From the NCBI GenBank assembly GCA_964657885.1, contig CAZZWO010000071.1, positions 1 to 13,113 of the forward strand: a DNA stretch of 13,113 bases, in the 5' to 3' direction. Positions 1 to 6,155 of this stretch are shown piece after piece (the first letter of the stretch is position 1; each line of letters opens with the position of its first letter). Below the pieces are notes generated by a model. It ran no database searches and had not been told where the DNA came from. It saw only the letters and a program-made list of their open reading frames with translations. Made by a program: the position numbers and the translations under genes. Source of the stretch: BOG-908 sp964657885. Its GTDB lineage: Bacteria; Pseudomonadota; Alphaproteobacteria; Acetobacterales; Acetobacteraceae.

Positions 1-309
1 CGAGGCCACCGGCGTCTCGCGGCCGGTCATGCGTGCCCCGGCGGGGGGCGCCGGCGGACGTGGAGGCGCCGATGGCGGCATCGGCGGGTTGCCCTGGCTG
101 GAAGGCGGCACGGCGGCGTTGGGGGCAGCGAAGGGCGGACGTCCCATGATCGGGTCCTTGAACAGAGCGGGGGCGGAGGCGGTCGGACGCGGCGGAACAC
201 CGACGCCGGTGTCCAGCGGGGTGACGGTGACGGAGGGTTCCTGCGGCTGGGCTTGTGCGGGTTCCATGGCGTGCTCCGGCTCGTCGTCGGGCTTGCGGCG
301 TTTGAACAA
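1..309 (-). CDS. N-terminal part of a Pro/Ala-rich protein, possible bactofilin (runs off the left edge)
   Basis: This frame stays open for 103 codons from a TTG at 307-309 to the window edge, so only the N-terminus is visible. It opens with a basic-acidic patch (MFKRRKPDDEPE) and continues as a low-complexity stretch rich in Pro, Ala and Gly, with the short motif GRPPFAAP near the middle. The TTG start is chosen because a purine-rich AAAGGGGG lies about 6 bases upstream and no in-frame ATG lies nearby; an internal ATG at codon 15 is the alternative. Many bactofilins, which form cytoskeletal polymers, start with a short basic MF-K/R peptide and a disordered Pro-rich tail before the beta-helical domain. 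The beta-helical domain would lie outside the window, so the assignment is a guess. It follows the EI24-like gene on the same strand after a 180-bp gap in which I see no clear promoter or gene. Confidence 0.45.
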   Translation of the reverse strand, partial: MFKRRKPDDEPEHAMEPAQAQPQEPSVTVTPLDTGVGVPPRPTASAPALFKDPIMGRPPFAAPNAAVPPSSQGNPPMPPSAPPRPPAPPAGARMTGRETPVAS

Positions 310-489
310 GGGCGGCCCCCTTTGGTCGAAAAGATGCGCCCGCTGTGCTGCGAGTCTCTGCGGGCACGGCAAGCGCTTGGCCTAACACGCGGCGTTTGAA
401 GGAAACAACCCGGCCGCTCGCGCTTATCCCCAGCTTTCGGACGACCCATCGGGCAAAGGGTGTGGCCCCGCTATCCCGGGAACTCCGCA

Positions 490-1161
490 TCAACGCGGCC
501 GCGCGCCGCCGCCGGTCTGCATCAGGACATGCACCATGCAGGCTGTGCCGAGCACCGGAACCAGCAGGTTGACGAGGGGCAGGTAGCCGGCCAGCGCCAG
601 GACGGCGCCTTGCATCAGCACCGCACCCCGGTGCCGGGCGTAGAGTGCGCTCGCCTCGGTCCGGCCCATGCGCCGCATCGCCACCGCGACGAACAGGCCG
701 CGGCCGAGAGCCCAGGCGGTGATCGCCCAGCCGACCACCAGGCCCACCCCGGGCACCACCAGGGCAAGCACCAGGCTGACCAGGCTCATCGCAGCGACCA
801 GCAGGCCGACGACCGCGCCGTCCCACACCTGCACCGGCAGGCTGGCGCCGCGCGGTGCGGGCAGGGCGGGATACCAGCGCCGTTCGACCGCCCGGCACAC
901 CGGTTCCATGAACAGCGAGGCGATCACGACGGCGACCGGCAGAAACAGCCACAACCCGGAGGCGACCACCAGGAAGCCGCCGAGCACGCTGGCCAGCCAG
1001 GCGAGCCAGGCGATGCCGGCCAGTTCGTGATGCAGGCCGTAGGCGGTGAAGGCGCAGAGCAGGACGAAGCTGGCCGCCGACAGCAGCAGGCTTTGCACCA
1101 GCACGGTCAGGATGGCCCGATCGTCGAGTTGTTCGATGGCGCGGGCGATGGGTGCGAACAT
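490..1161 (-). CDS. EI24/CysZ-like multi-pass inner-membrane protein
   Basis: The 223-residue protein is strongly hydrophobic. Helices can be seen around residues 17-42, 50-83 (probably two spans or a long hairpin), 113-160 (two spans) and 180-213. Charged loops lie between them, including EPVCRAVERRWYPALP at about 86-101. The EI24 domain family (Pfam EI24; relatives include the CysZ sulfate permease) has this length and topology, and the FMEP segment is typical of it. Substrate is unknown: CysZ imports sulfate, but most alphaproteobacterial EI24 proteins are uncharacterised and no sulfur-assimilation genes are nearby. The start is the ATG that begins the hydrophobic protein. The same frame stays open much further upstream, antisense to the kinase gene, but that part looks like a high-GC shadow. 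It is divergent from the kinase gene with a 111-bp shared intergenic region. Confidence 0.85.
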   Translation of the reverse strand: MFAPIARAIEQLDDRAILTVLVQSLLLSAASFVLLCAFTAYGLHHELAGIAWLAWLASVLGGFLVVASGLWLFLPVAVVIASLFMEPVCRAVERRWYPALPAPRGASLPVQVWDGAVVGLLVAAMSLVSLVLALVVPGVGLVVGWAITAWALGRGLFVAVAMRRMGRTEASALYARHRGAVLMQGAVLALAGYLPLVNLLVPVLGTACMVHVLMQTGGGARPR

Positions 1162-1188
1162 GACGGGTTCCGGTGATGCGTCTGGAAC

Positions 1189-1209
1189 CTGTGCCGCGGG
1201 ACGGCACAG
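1189..1209. promoter_or_regulatory. Perfect 8-bp inverted repeat between divergent genes (possible operator)
   Basis: Arms CTGTGCCG and CGGCACAG are separated by 5 bases. The repeat lies in the 111-bp region between the starts of the EI24-like gene and the kinase gene. Just to its right, AGACTCGC occurs twice, at 1208-1215 and 1224-1231. The position fits a regulator-binding site shared by both genes, or a hairpin in the EI24-gene leader. I see no convincing -35/-10 pair on either strand, and no regulator gene is adjacent. Confidence 0.35.
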
Positions 1210-1272
1210 ACTCGCGCTTGTAAAGACTCGCTTGTTCTTGCCCCGGCGCGGCTTTTCGGCAAAGAGGCCGCC

Positions 1273-2253
1273 ATGACAACACCCCGCTTCGACCTCGTCG
1301 GCATCGGCAATGCAATTGTCGATGTCGTCTCGCCCGCCGACCACGCTTTCCTGTCGCGGCACGACATGCACCCCGGCGGCATGGCCCTGATCGATGCGGA
1401 AACCGCCGAACGCCTGTATGCCGCGATGCCCCCGGGGCAGGAGAGCAGCGGCGGCTCGGTCGCCAACACCTGCGCGGTCGCGGCGGGGCTGGGCGCGCGG
1501 GTGGCGTATATCGGCAAGGTGGCCGACGACGCGCTCGGACGGGTGTTCCGCAGCGACATCGCAGCCGCCGGCGTGCATTTCCCGACCGCACCGCTGAGCG
1601 AGGGGGCACCGACGGCACGCTGCCTCATCCTGGTGACGCCGGACGGCCAGCGGACGATGAACACTTTCCTCGGGGCGTCGGTCGCGTTCGGCGAGCACGA
1701 TGTGGACACCGCCCTGATCGGCGATGCGAGTGTGCTGTACCTTGAGGGCTACCTTTTCGACCCGCCGGCGGCGCAGGCGGCCTTCCGCACCGCCGCCCGC
1801 GCTGCCCGGATCGCCGGCCGGCAGGTGGCGTTGTCCTTGTCGGACGCGTTCTGCGTGAACCGCCACCGCGACGCGTTCCGCGGCCTGCTCGCCGATGTCG
1901 ACATCCTGTTCGCCAACGAGGCCGAGGTGTGCAGCCTGTACGAGGCGAACGCGTTCGACGATGCGGCCGAAGCGGCGCGGGCCGACGTGCCGCTGGCCGC
2001 GCTCACCCGGTCCGAGGCCGGCAGCCTCATCCTGCGCGGCGGCGAGCGTGTGCAGGTCGCCGCCGAGCCGGCAAAGGTGGTCGACACGACGGGCGCCGGC
2101 GACGCGTTCGCGGCCGGCTTCCTCGCCGCCTACACGGCGGGACGGGACCTTGCGGCATGCGGCAAATTGGGCAGCCTGGCCGCCGCCGAGGTAATCTCCC
2201 ACTACGGCGCCCGCCCCGCGGCCGACCTCAGCAGGCTGCTGGCCCAGGTTTGA
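1273..2253 (+). CDS. PfkB-family carbohydrate kinase, adenosine-kinase-like
   Basis: The 326-residue protein has the full length of the ribokinase/PfkB family. N-terminal FDLVGIGNAIVDVV (residues 6-19) and the glycine motif GGSVAN at 60-65 form the substrate-binding side. The C-terminal signature DTTGAGDAFAAGF (271 onward) carries the anion hole and the catalytic base Asp277. Family members transfer phosphate from ATP to a sugar or nucleoside hydroxyl in the cytoplasm. The N-terminal pattern and the DTTGAGD signature are like the alphaproteobacterial proteins usually annotated as adenosine kinase, so adenosine or a related nucleoside is the best guess; ribose or fructose phosphates cannot be excluded. 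The start has a good ribosome site (AAAGAGG) 6 bases upstream. It is divergent from the EI24-like gene and converges on the oxidoreductase gene with 16 bp between stops. No strong terminator is visible there. Confidence 0.93.
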   Translation: MTTPRFDLVGIGNAIVDVVSPADHAFLSRHDMHPGGMALIDAETAERLYAAMPPGQESSGGSVANTCAVAAGLGARVAYIGKVADDALGRVFRSDIAAAGVHFPTAPLSEGAPTARCLILVTPDGQRTMNTFLGASVAFGEHDVDTALIGDASVLYLEGYLFDPPAAQAAFRTAARAARIAGRQVALSLSDAFCVNRHRDAFRGLLADVDILFANEAEVCSLYEANAFDDAAEAARADVPLAALTRSEAGSLILRGGERVQVAAEPAKVVDTTGAGDAFAAGFLAAYTAGRDLAACGKLGSLAAAEVISHYGARPAADLSRLLAQV

Positions 2254-2269
2254 GGCGGCCAGGAGAAGC

Positions 2270-2938
2270 CTAGGAGTTCAGTACTTCGGCCGCCGCCACG
2301 TCGAGGAGGCGTTCGATCACTTCGGGTTCCTGCGCGCCGGCGATGGCGTGGCAGCCGCCGACCACGAAGCAGGGCACGCCGTTGATGCCGAGCCGGTGTG
2401 CGCGGAGGTTGTCGGCGTGTATCGCGTCGACATCGGCGCTGCTGGCCAGGAAGGCGCGCGCCGAGGCGGCCCGCAGCCCGCATGACGACGCGATCGCGGT
2501 CAGCACCGCCAGGTCGCCGATGTCCCGCCCGTCGGTGAAATGTGCGGCGAGGATGGCCTCGACCACCTCGTCGGCACGGCCGAAACCCGCCGACCAGCGG
2601 ACCAACCGATGGGCGTCCACGCTGGAGGGCGTGCGCCTGATCCGGTCGAAGCGGAACATCACGCCTTCCGCGCGCCCGACATCGGTGATGGAGGTGTACA
2701 TGCGCCGCGCCCGCTCCTCGCCGCCGAACTTCCGCAGCACGTAGTCGGTGCGCGACATCCCGGCCCGCGGCATGTCCGGGTTCAGCAGGAACGGGCGCCA
2801 GGCGACGTCCACCAGCAGGTCGGGGCGGCGTGCAAGCGTGCGGAACAGCCGCCTGATGCCGAGATAGCACCAGGGGCACACGAGATCGTGCACGACCTCG
2901 ACCGACAAGCGCGCCTTTGGTGGAGCCAGGATGTTCAC
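2270..2938 (-). CDS. DsbA-family (FrnE-like) thioredoxin-fold oxidoreductase
   Basis: This 222-residue protein has a CPWC redox motif at residues 21-24 after a short beta strand (VEVVHDLV), a large helical insertion, and the cis-proline loop GVPCFV at 187-192 followed by GAQ at 201-203. That layout is characteristic of the FrnE/2-hydroxychromene-2-carboxylate isomerase branch of the DsbA family (Pfam DSBA). There is no signal peptide, so a cytoplasmic thiol-disulfide role is likely. FrnE-type proteins are tied to oxidative-stress tolerance or polyketide biosynthesis in some bacteria; the substrate here is unknown. An extra cysteine sits directly after the cis-Pro (Cys190), where Phe or Thr is more usual. 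The start is GTG: an in-frame TAA lies four codons upstream, and no ATG precedes the conserved strand. The ribosome site is weak. It is divergent from the GST gene across about 317 bp. Confidence 0.92.
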   Translation of the reverse strand: MNILAPPKARLSVEVVHDLVCPWCYLGIRRLFRTLARRPDLLVDVAWRPFLLNPDMPRAGMSRTDYVLRKFGGEERARRMYTSITDVGRAEGVMFRFDRIRRTPSSVDAHRLVRWSAGFGRADEVVEAILAAHFTDGRDIGDLAVLTAIASSCGLRAASARAFLASSADVDAIHADNLRAHRLGINGVPCFVVGGCHAIAGAQEPEVIERLLDVAAAEVLNS

Positions 2939-3255
2939 GGGCGCATCTTAGCGGCAGCTTCACGCCCCACCAGTTCTTTCTCGAGGAGGCGTTCGCGGAT
3001 TTCCTAGCCGGGCACTGGAGATTCTGGAGCGCACGGCAGCCGGACCGGCGGTAGGCAGACCGTCGCATCGGTGCCGCGTGATCCTCGCCGGGAGTTGGGC
3101 GGCATCGCCATCCGCCCTGCCGCGAGGCGGGAGACGCGAGATTGCACGCCTGTCGCACAACCTGCGGGGCCTTGCCGGAACGTTTCAGGTGGCGCATTGC
3201 CGAGGGGTCCCACAGGCCCCGAAATCCCTCTCATGAAGGGTTCGAAAAGAGGCTT
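2939..3255. other. Gene-poor divergent intergenic region (317 bp)
   Basis: This lies between the divergent oxidoreductase and GST genes. Short open frames exist on both strands, including a minus-strand frame over 3004-3234, but none has a family-like sequence or a good start, so I call no gene. On the minus strand a 22-codon fragment (reading RERLLEKELVGREAAAKMRP at its end) stops at a TGA overlapping the oxidoreductase GTG start as GTGA. It is preceded by TAG at 3004-3006 and has no usable start, so it may be chance or a relic. The GST promoter should lie in the right half, but I see no consensus pair. Confidence 0.5.
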
Positions 3256-3966
3256 ATGCGCCTGATACGTTTATATGATTTGGCTGGCAGCGATCCCGCC
3301 CTGCGCTTCAGCCCTTATTGCTGGCGGGTCCGCATGGCCCTCGCCCACAAGGGGATCGAGCCGGTGACGGTCCCGTGGCGCTTTCACGAACGCGACCTGC
3401 TGCCCGGCGCCCCCGCCAACCGGCAGGTTCCGGTGATCGTGGATGGCGAGCAGATCGTCGCCGGTTCGACCGCCATCGCCTATCACCTGGAGGAGCGGCA
3501 TCCGAACAGCCCCAGCCTGTTCGGCGGCGCGGGCGGCGAAGCGCATGCCCGCTTCATCCTGGCCTGGACCGATTCGGTACTGATCCCCGGCCTGTTCCCG
3601 ATCGCCGCCGCTGCCATCCTGCCGCTGCTCGACCCGGAGGATCGTGACTACTTCCGGACCACCCGCGAGAAGCGTCTGGGCATGTCACTCGAGCAGTCGG
3701 CCGCGGCGCGGCCGGCCAACATCGCCGCGATCCAGCACAGCCTGGACCCGCTGCGCCGGACCTTTGCCGACCAGCCGTTTCTCGGCGGCGATGAGCCGAG
3801 CTATGCCGATTACGCGGTGTTCGGCAGTTTCCAATGGCTGCGCTGTGTCGGTGCGCCCGACGTCCTTGGCGCGGACGATCTCGTCGGGATCTGGCTCGAC
3901 GTGATGCTGGACCTGTTCGACGGCCTGGGCAGGAGCGCCCGCGTCGCAGCCACTCAAGCCGCCTGA
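3256..3966 (+). CDS. Glutathione S-transferase, LigE/beta-etherase-like
   Basis: The 236-residue protein has the two GST domains. The N-terminal thioredoxin-like domain holds FSPYCWRVRMALAHKGI (18-34; Ser19 and Cys22 are candidate glutathione-contact residues), the cis-Pro loop VPVIVDG (58-64, Pro59) and the glutathione gamma-Glu site around AGSTAIAYHLEE (69-80). The all-alpha C-terminal domain contains DRDYFR (129-134), FLGGDEPSYADY (175-186) and DLFDGLGR (219-226). Those C-terminal motifs and SPYxWR closely recall the Sphingobium beta-etherase LigE/LigP subgroup, which cleaves aryl ethers of lignin dimers with glutathione. The substrate here is unknown, and most genomic relatives are of unproven function. 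The ATG at 3256 is chosen because AAGAGG lies just upstream and it begins the conserved strand; the frame is open further upstream but unconvincing. It converges on the next gene with only 4 bp between stops. Confidence 0.9.
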   Translation: MRLIRLYDLAGSDPALRFSPYCWRVRMALAHKGIEPVTVPWRFHERDLLPGAPANRQVPVIVDGEQIVAGSTAIAYHLEERHPNSPSLFGGAGGEAHARFILAWTDSVLIPGLFPIAAAAILPLLDPEDRDYFRTTREKRLGMSLEQSAAARPANIAAIQHSLDPLRRTFADQPFLGGDEPSYADYAVFGSFQWLRCVGAPDVLGADDLVGIWLDVMLDLFDGLGRSARVAATQAA

Positions 3967-3970
3967 GCGG

Positions 3971-4414
3971 TCAGCTTCTCCGCACGATGCTCAGGACCAT
4001 GCAGCCGAACAAGGCGGCGGCTGCGGTGAACGCCGCAATCACGAGGCGTAGCCGGAAGCCGAAATCGGTGGCTTCCGCGTGGAAGGCGGCCAGCATCCGG
4101 CCGCGCTCGGCGCTGATGCGATGCGTGATGTCGCCGGGGCCGCCCAGCACGGCGTCGGCGCTGTCGCCGAGCGCGGGCCTAAGGGTCTCGAGCGCCGATT
4201 TGGGCGCGGGCTGGCCGGCGGCGAGTTCGGCCTGGTCCAGCGTCTGGTAGCGCGCCATCGCCCGGTCGAACGGGATGTCGGCCGCAAATGTCGCGAACGC
4301 GCCGATCAGCCCCACCACGCCGAACGCAACGATCAGGAAGCCGGTCCAGGTTGCGATGTCGCCCCTGTCGTTGCGGGGCGCTGGTCTGGTAGCCGCTGGT
4401 TCCTGGGTCTGCAT
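3971..4414 (-). CDS. Small two-helix membrane protein of unknown function
   Basis: The 147-residue protein is not a family I recognise. A short polar N-terminus (about 1-20) precedes a transmembrane helix at about 21-45 (TGFLIVAFGVVGLIGAF). A hydrophilic middle of roughly 75 residues, rich in Ala, Asp and Glu, follows, and then a second helix at about 121-144 (LRLVIAAFTAAAALFGC). With two spans, both ends should be on the same side, probably the cytoplasm, with the middle in the periplasm. The start at 4412-4414 is chosen because GGAGA lies about 10 bases upstream and no family-like sequence precedes it; the frame is open upstream through a shadow region. It stops 4 bp from the GST gene, tail to tail, and is divergent from the methyltransferase-like gene. 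Confidence 0.75.
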   Translation of the reverse strand: MQTQEPAATRPAPRNDRGDIATWTGFLIVAFGVVGLIGAFATFAADIPFDRAMARYQTLDQAELAAGQPAPKSALETLRPALGDSADAVLGGPGDITHRISAERGRMLAAFHAEATDFGFRLRLVIAAFTAAAALFGCMVLSIVRRS

Positions 4415-4526
4415 GCGCACGGTTCTCCGGCGCCCCAAGTCGCATGGCCCGGCCGGCCGGTAAATGCAGGGCCGGCTTCGTCGAGGCGCCGCAACCTTTG
4501 GGTAATGGGTTTGCGGCATTCTCCAG

Positions 4527-4558
4527 CATGGGCCCGCACCACGTCGTGCAGGCCCATG
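4527..4558. promoter_or_regulatory. Near-perfect 32-bp palindrome at the methyltransferase start
   Basis: Arms 4527-4542 and 4543-4558 pair at 14 of 16 positions. The outer arms CATGGGCCCGCAC and GTGCAGGCCCATG differ at one position and surround CACGTC. The right arm ends in the ATG at 4556-4558. As DNA this could be an operator for a dimeric regulator; as RNA it would bury the start codon in a hairpin. No regulator gene is adjacent. If translation starts at the later GTG (4589), the palindrome lies in the leader. Confidence 0.45.
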
Positions 4559-5455
4559 GATCAGGACCGGGGTGCCGGCGGGGGTCATGTGAACGCGGTG
4601 TCGCCGGCCAACATCTCAGTACTGGGCGTTTCCACGTCGGCCCGGCCGGCCGGTGGCGGGTCGCAGACGGCAGCCAAGCCCGCGCCGCCGCTTTGGCCGG
4701 AAGCCCGCGTGGCAGCCGTCGAAGCTTTGTGGGGCGACGGCTTCACCATGCCGGGCGGCGCGCCGGAAACCATAAGGCTGGTCAAGCCCCTGGGGCTTTC
4801 GTCGGGCGTCACCCTGATGGTGGTCGGCGGCGGGCTGGGCGGCCCGGCGCACAGCATCTCGGGCGCGTTCGGCACCTGGGTCGACAGTTTCGAGGCCGAT
4901 GCCGGATTGCGCGACCGCGCGGCGGCGCGGCGCGGCGCGCGCGACCCGCAGAACCGGATCACCATCGCCGGCTGGGACCGCGCGCGGCCGGCCTTCCGGG
5001 CAAGAAGCGCCAATCATGCCCTCTCGCTCGAGGCGTTGCGGGGCAACCGGCCGATGCCCTTGCTGGAGAGCCTGGCCGGCGCCCTGCGTCCCCAGGGGCA
5101 GATCGTGCTGACCGAGCTGGTGTCGGACCAGTCGCCAAGCTCCGACGATCGTGAGTTCGCCGCCTGGTGCCGGCTGGACAACCGCCTGCCGGCCCTGCCG
5201 ACCTTGCAGGAGGTGACGGAGGGGTTTCAGCGCGTCAGGTTCAACGTCCGCATCGTCGAGGACATGTCCGACCGCCACGTCACCCAGACCCTTGGCGGCT
5301 GGCGCGAGGCGGTGCGGTCGATGGCGACCGGACCGCGCCCGGCGACCCAGACCGCCTCGGCGTTCGTGACCGAAGCGGAACTCTGGCTCCTCCGTATCCG
5401 CTTGATGCGCCGCCTCGGTGTAAGGTTGATGCGCTGGCACGCGATCGGCAGCTGA
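4556..5455 (+). CDS. SAM-dependent methyltransferase-like protein
   Basis: The protein is 299 residues from this ATG. About 45 residues of low-complexity N-terminus precede the conserved part (LWPEARVAAVEALWGDGFTM, from 46). Then comes a class I methyltransferase-like core: VTLMVVGGGLGGPA (85-98, the SAM-binding glycine motif I), an acidic residue at the end of strand 2 (SFEAD, 111-115), and the strand QIVLTELV (182-189) after LAGALRPQG (173-181). VRIVEDMSDRHV (231-242) resembles the C-terminal part of small-molecule methyltransferases. The substrate is unknown and motif I is not canonical (GGGLGG), so activity is unproven. The start is uncertain: GTG at 4589, behind GGGGG, would give a protein 11 residues shorter. 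The gene is followed by a 114-bp gap and the rpmJ promoter, so it is probably transcribed separately. Confidence 0.75.
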   Translation: MDQDRGAGGGHVNAVSPANISVLGVSTSARPAGGGSQTAAKPAPPLWPEARVAAVEALWGDGFTMPGGAPETIRLVKPLGLSSGVTLMVVGGGLGGPAHSISGAFGTWVDSFEADAGLRDRAAARRGARDPQNRITIAGWDRARPAFRARSANHALSLEALRGNRPMPLLESLAGALRPQGQIVLTELVSDQSPSSDDREFAAWCRLDNRLPALPTLQEVTEGFQRVRFNVRIVEDMSDRHVTQTLGGWREAVRSMATGPRPATQTASAFVTEAELWLLRIRLMRRLGVRLMRWHAIGS

Positions 5456-5480
5456 GCCACTTCCTCGACCGGTCCCGAAC

Positions 5481-5509
5481 TTGACACTCGATGGGTCAGC
5501 CGGTATCGG
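5481..5509 (+). promoter_or_regulatory. Sigma-70-type promoter of rpmJ and the thioesterase gene
   Basis: An exact TTGACA -35 box lies at 5481-5486, then a 17-bp spacer and a TATCGG -10 box at 5504-5509. Transcription would start near 5516, leaving a leader of about 54 bases before rpmJ. This is the best housekeeping promoter in the window; the -10 keeps TAT but not the AAT half, as is common in GC-rich alphaproteobacteria. Confidence 0.6.
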
Positions 5510-5569
5510 CCCACCTCCAACGAATTCTCCCCTGGCTCGCGTCGCGGACCGGGGCAACAAGGTCGTGTC

Positions 5570-5695
5570 ATGAAGATCCGCAACAGCCTGCGCGCCGCCA
5601 AGGTCCGCGACAAGAACTGCCGCGTCGTACGTCGCCATGGCCGCGTGTACGTGATCAACAAGAAGAACCCGCGGATGAAGGCTCGCCAGGGCTGA
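5570..5695 (+). CDS. rpmJ: 50S ribosomal protein L36
   Basis: This short gene encodes 41 residues: MKIRNSLRAAKVRDKN at the start, CRVVRRHGRVYVINKKNPR through the middle, and the ending MKARQG. That is the alphaproteobacterial form of L36, the smallest protein of the large ribosomal subunit, which binds 23S rRNA. It has only one cysteine (Cys17), so it is the zinc-free type, lacking the CxxC...CxxxxH ribbon of zinc-binding L36. The length is normal for the group. The sequence is highly basic (Arg, Lys, His about 40%). The start has AAGG 7 bases upstream. The gene is in its usual alphaproteobacterial setting away from the large ribosomal operon. Its stop is 5 bp from the thioesterase start, so the two are almost surely co-transcribed from the TTGACA promoter. 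Confidence 0.96.
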   Translation: MKIRNSLRAAKVRDKNCRVVRRHGRVYVINKKNPRMKARQG

Positions 5696-5700
5696 ACCCG

Positions 5701-6126
5701 ATGCCGCTCGAGCCGGAAGGCGCGGCGGCTGACGGCCCGCGGGACGATCTGGGTCCGCAAGGCGAACTGGCGCTCAGGGTGCCCGCCGTGCCGGCCGACA
5801 CCAACGCGTCCGGCGACATCTTCGGCGGCTGGATCATGGGCATGATGGACATGGCCGCCGGGTCGACCGCCCACGAACTTGCCAACGGGCGCGTGGCAAC
5901 GGTTGCCGTCTCCGACCTGGTGTTCCTGCGTCCCGTCAGGGTCGGTGACCTGGTCAGCTGCTACACCGGGCTTGTGAAAACCGGCCGCACCTCGCTGACG
6001 ATCGACGTCGATGTCTGGGCGCGGCGTAAATCGCCGATCCGCCACGAACGCGTCACCAGGGCCCGCTTCGTCATGGTCGCGGTCGATGCCGAAGGCCGCC
6101 CAAGGGCGCTCGACGCGGCCGGGTAG
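5701..6126 (+). CDS. YciA-type hotdog acyl-CoA thioesterase
   Basis: The 141-residue protein is a single hotdog domain with the YciA signature: VPADTNASGDIFGGW (residues 30-44, Asn35 and Asp39 in the active-site loop), the helix MGMMDMAAGSTAHELA, then VSDLVFLRPVRVGDLVSCYTGL and a C-terminal FVMVAVDAEGRPRAL. YciA enzymes hydrolyse a broad range of acyl-CoAs to free acid and CoA in the cytoplasm and act as hexamers. The first 20 residues are polar and look disordered. ATG at 5701 is chosen because an AGGG at the end of rpmJ serves as ribosome site 9 bases upstream. The frame is also open upstream through rpmJ, which is a shadow. The pairing with rpmJ has no obvious metabolic logic. It converges on the debranching-enzyme gene with 29 bp between them. 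Confidence 0.93.
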   Translation: MPLEPEGAAADGPRDDLGPQGELALRVPAVPADTNASGDIFGGWIMGMMDMAAGSTAHELANGRVATVAVSDLVFLRPVRVGDLVSCYTGLVKTGRTSLTIDVDVWARRKSPIRHERVTRARFVMVAVDAEGRPRALDAAG

Positions 6127-6155
6127 CCGACCCCCAACCCTGCCCGGCGACCGGA

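Noticed and set aside
310..489. Promoter TTGTTT-N17-TTAGGC (minus strand) for the left-edge gene
   Set aside because: The -10 match is poor and there is no supporting feature; the 180-bp gap shows nothing I can assign.
1162..2202. N-terminal extension of the EI24-like frame, giving a 570-residue protein
   Set aside because: The extension is antisense to the complete, well-conserved kinase gene, is Arg/Gly/Ala-rich without family character, and the hydrophobic protein has its own ATG at 1159-1161.
2239..2262. CTGGCC/GGCCAG stem at the kinase stop as a terminator
   Set aside because: The stem is only 6 bp with a 12-base loop and no T-run on either strand.
3004..3234. Minus-strand open frame of 76 codons in the gene-poor region
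   Set aside because: No family-like sequence, no good ribosome site, Pro/Arg/Gly-rich composition typical of non-coding high-GC DNA.
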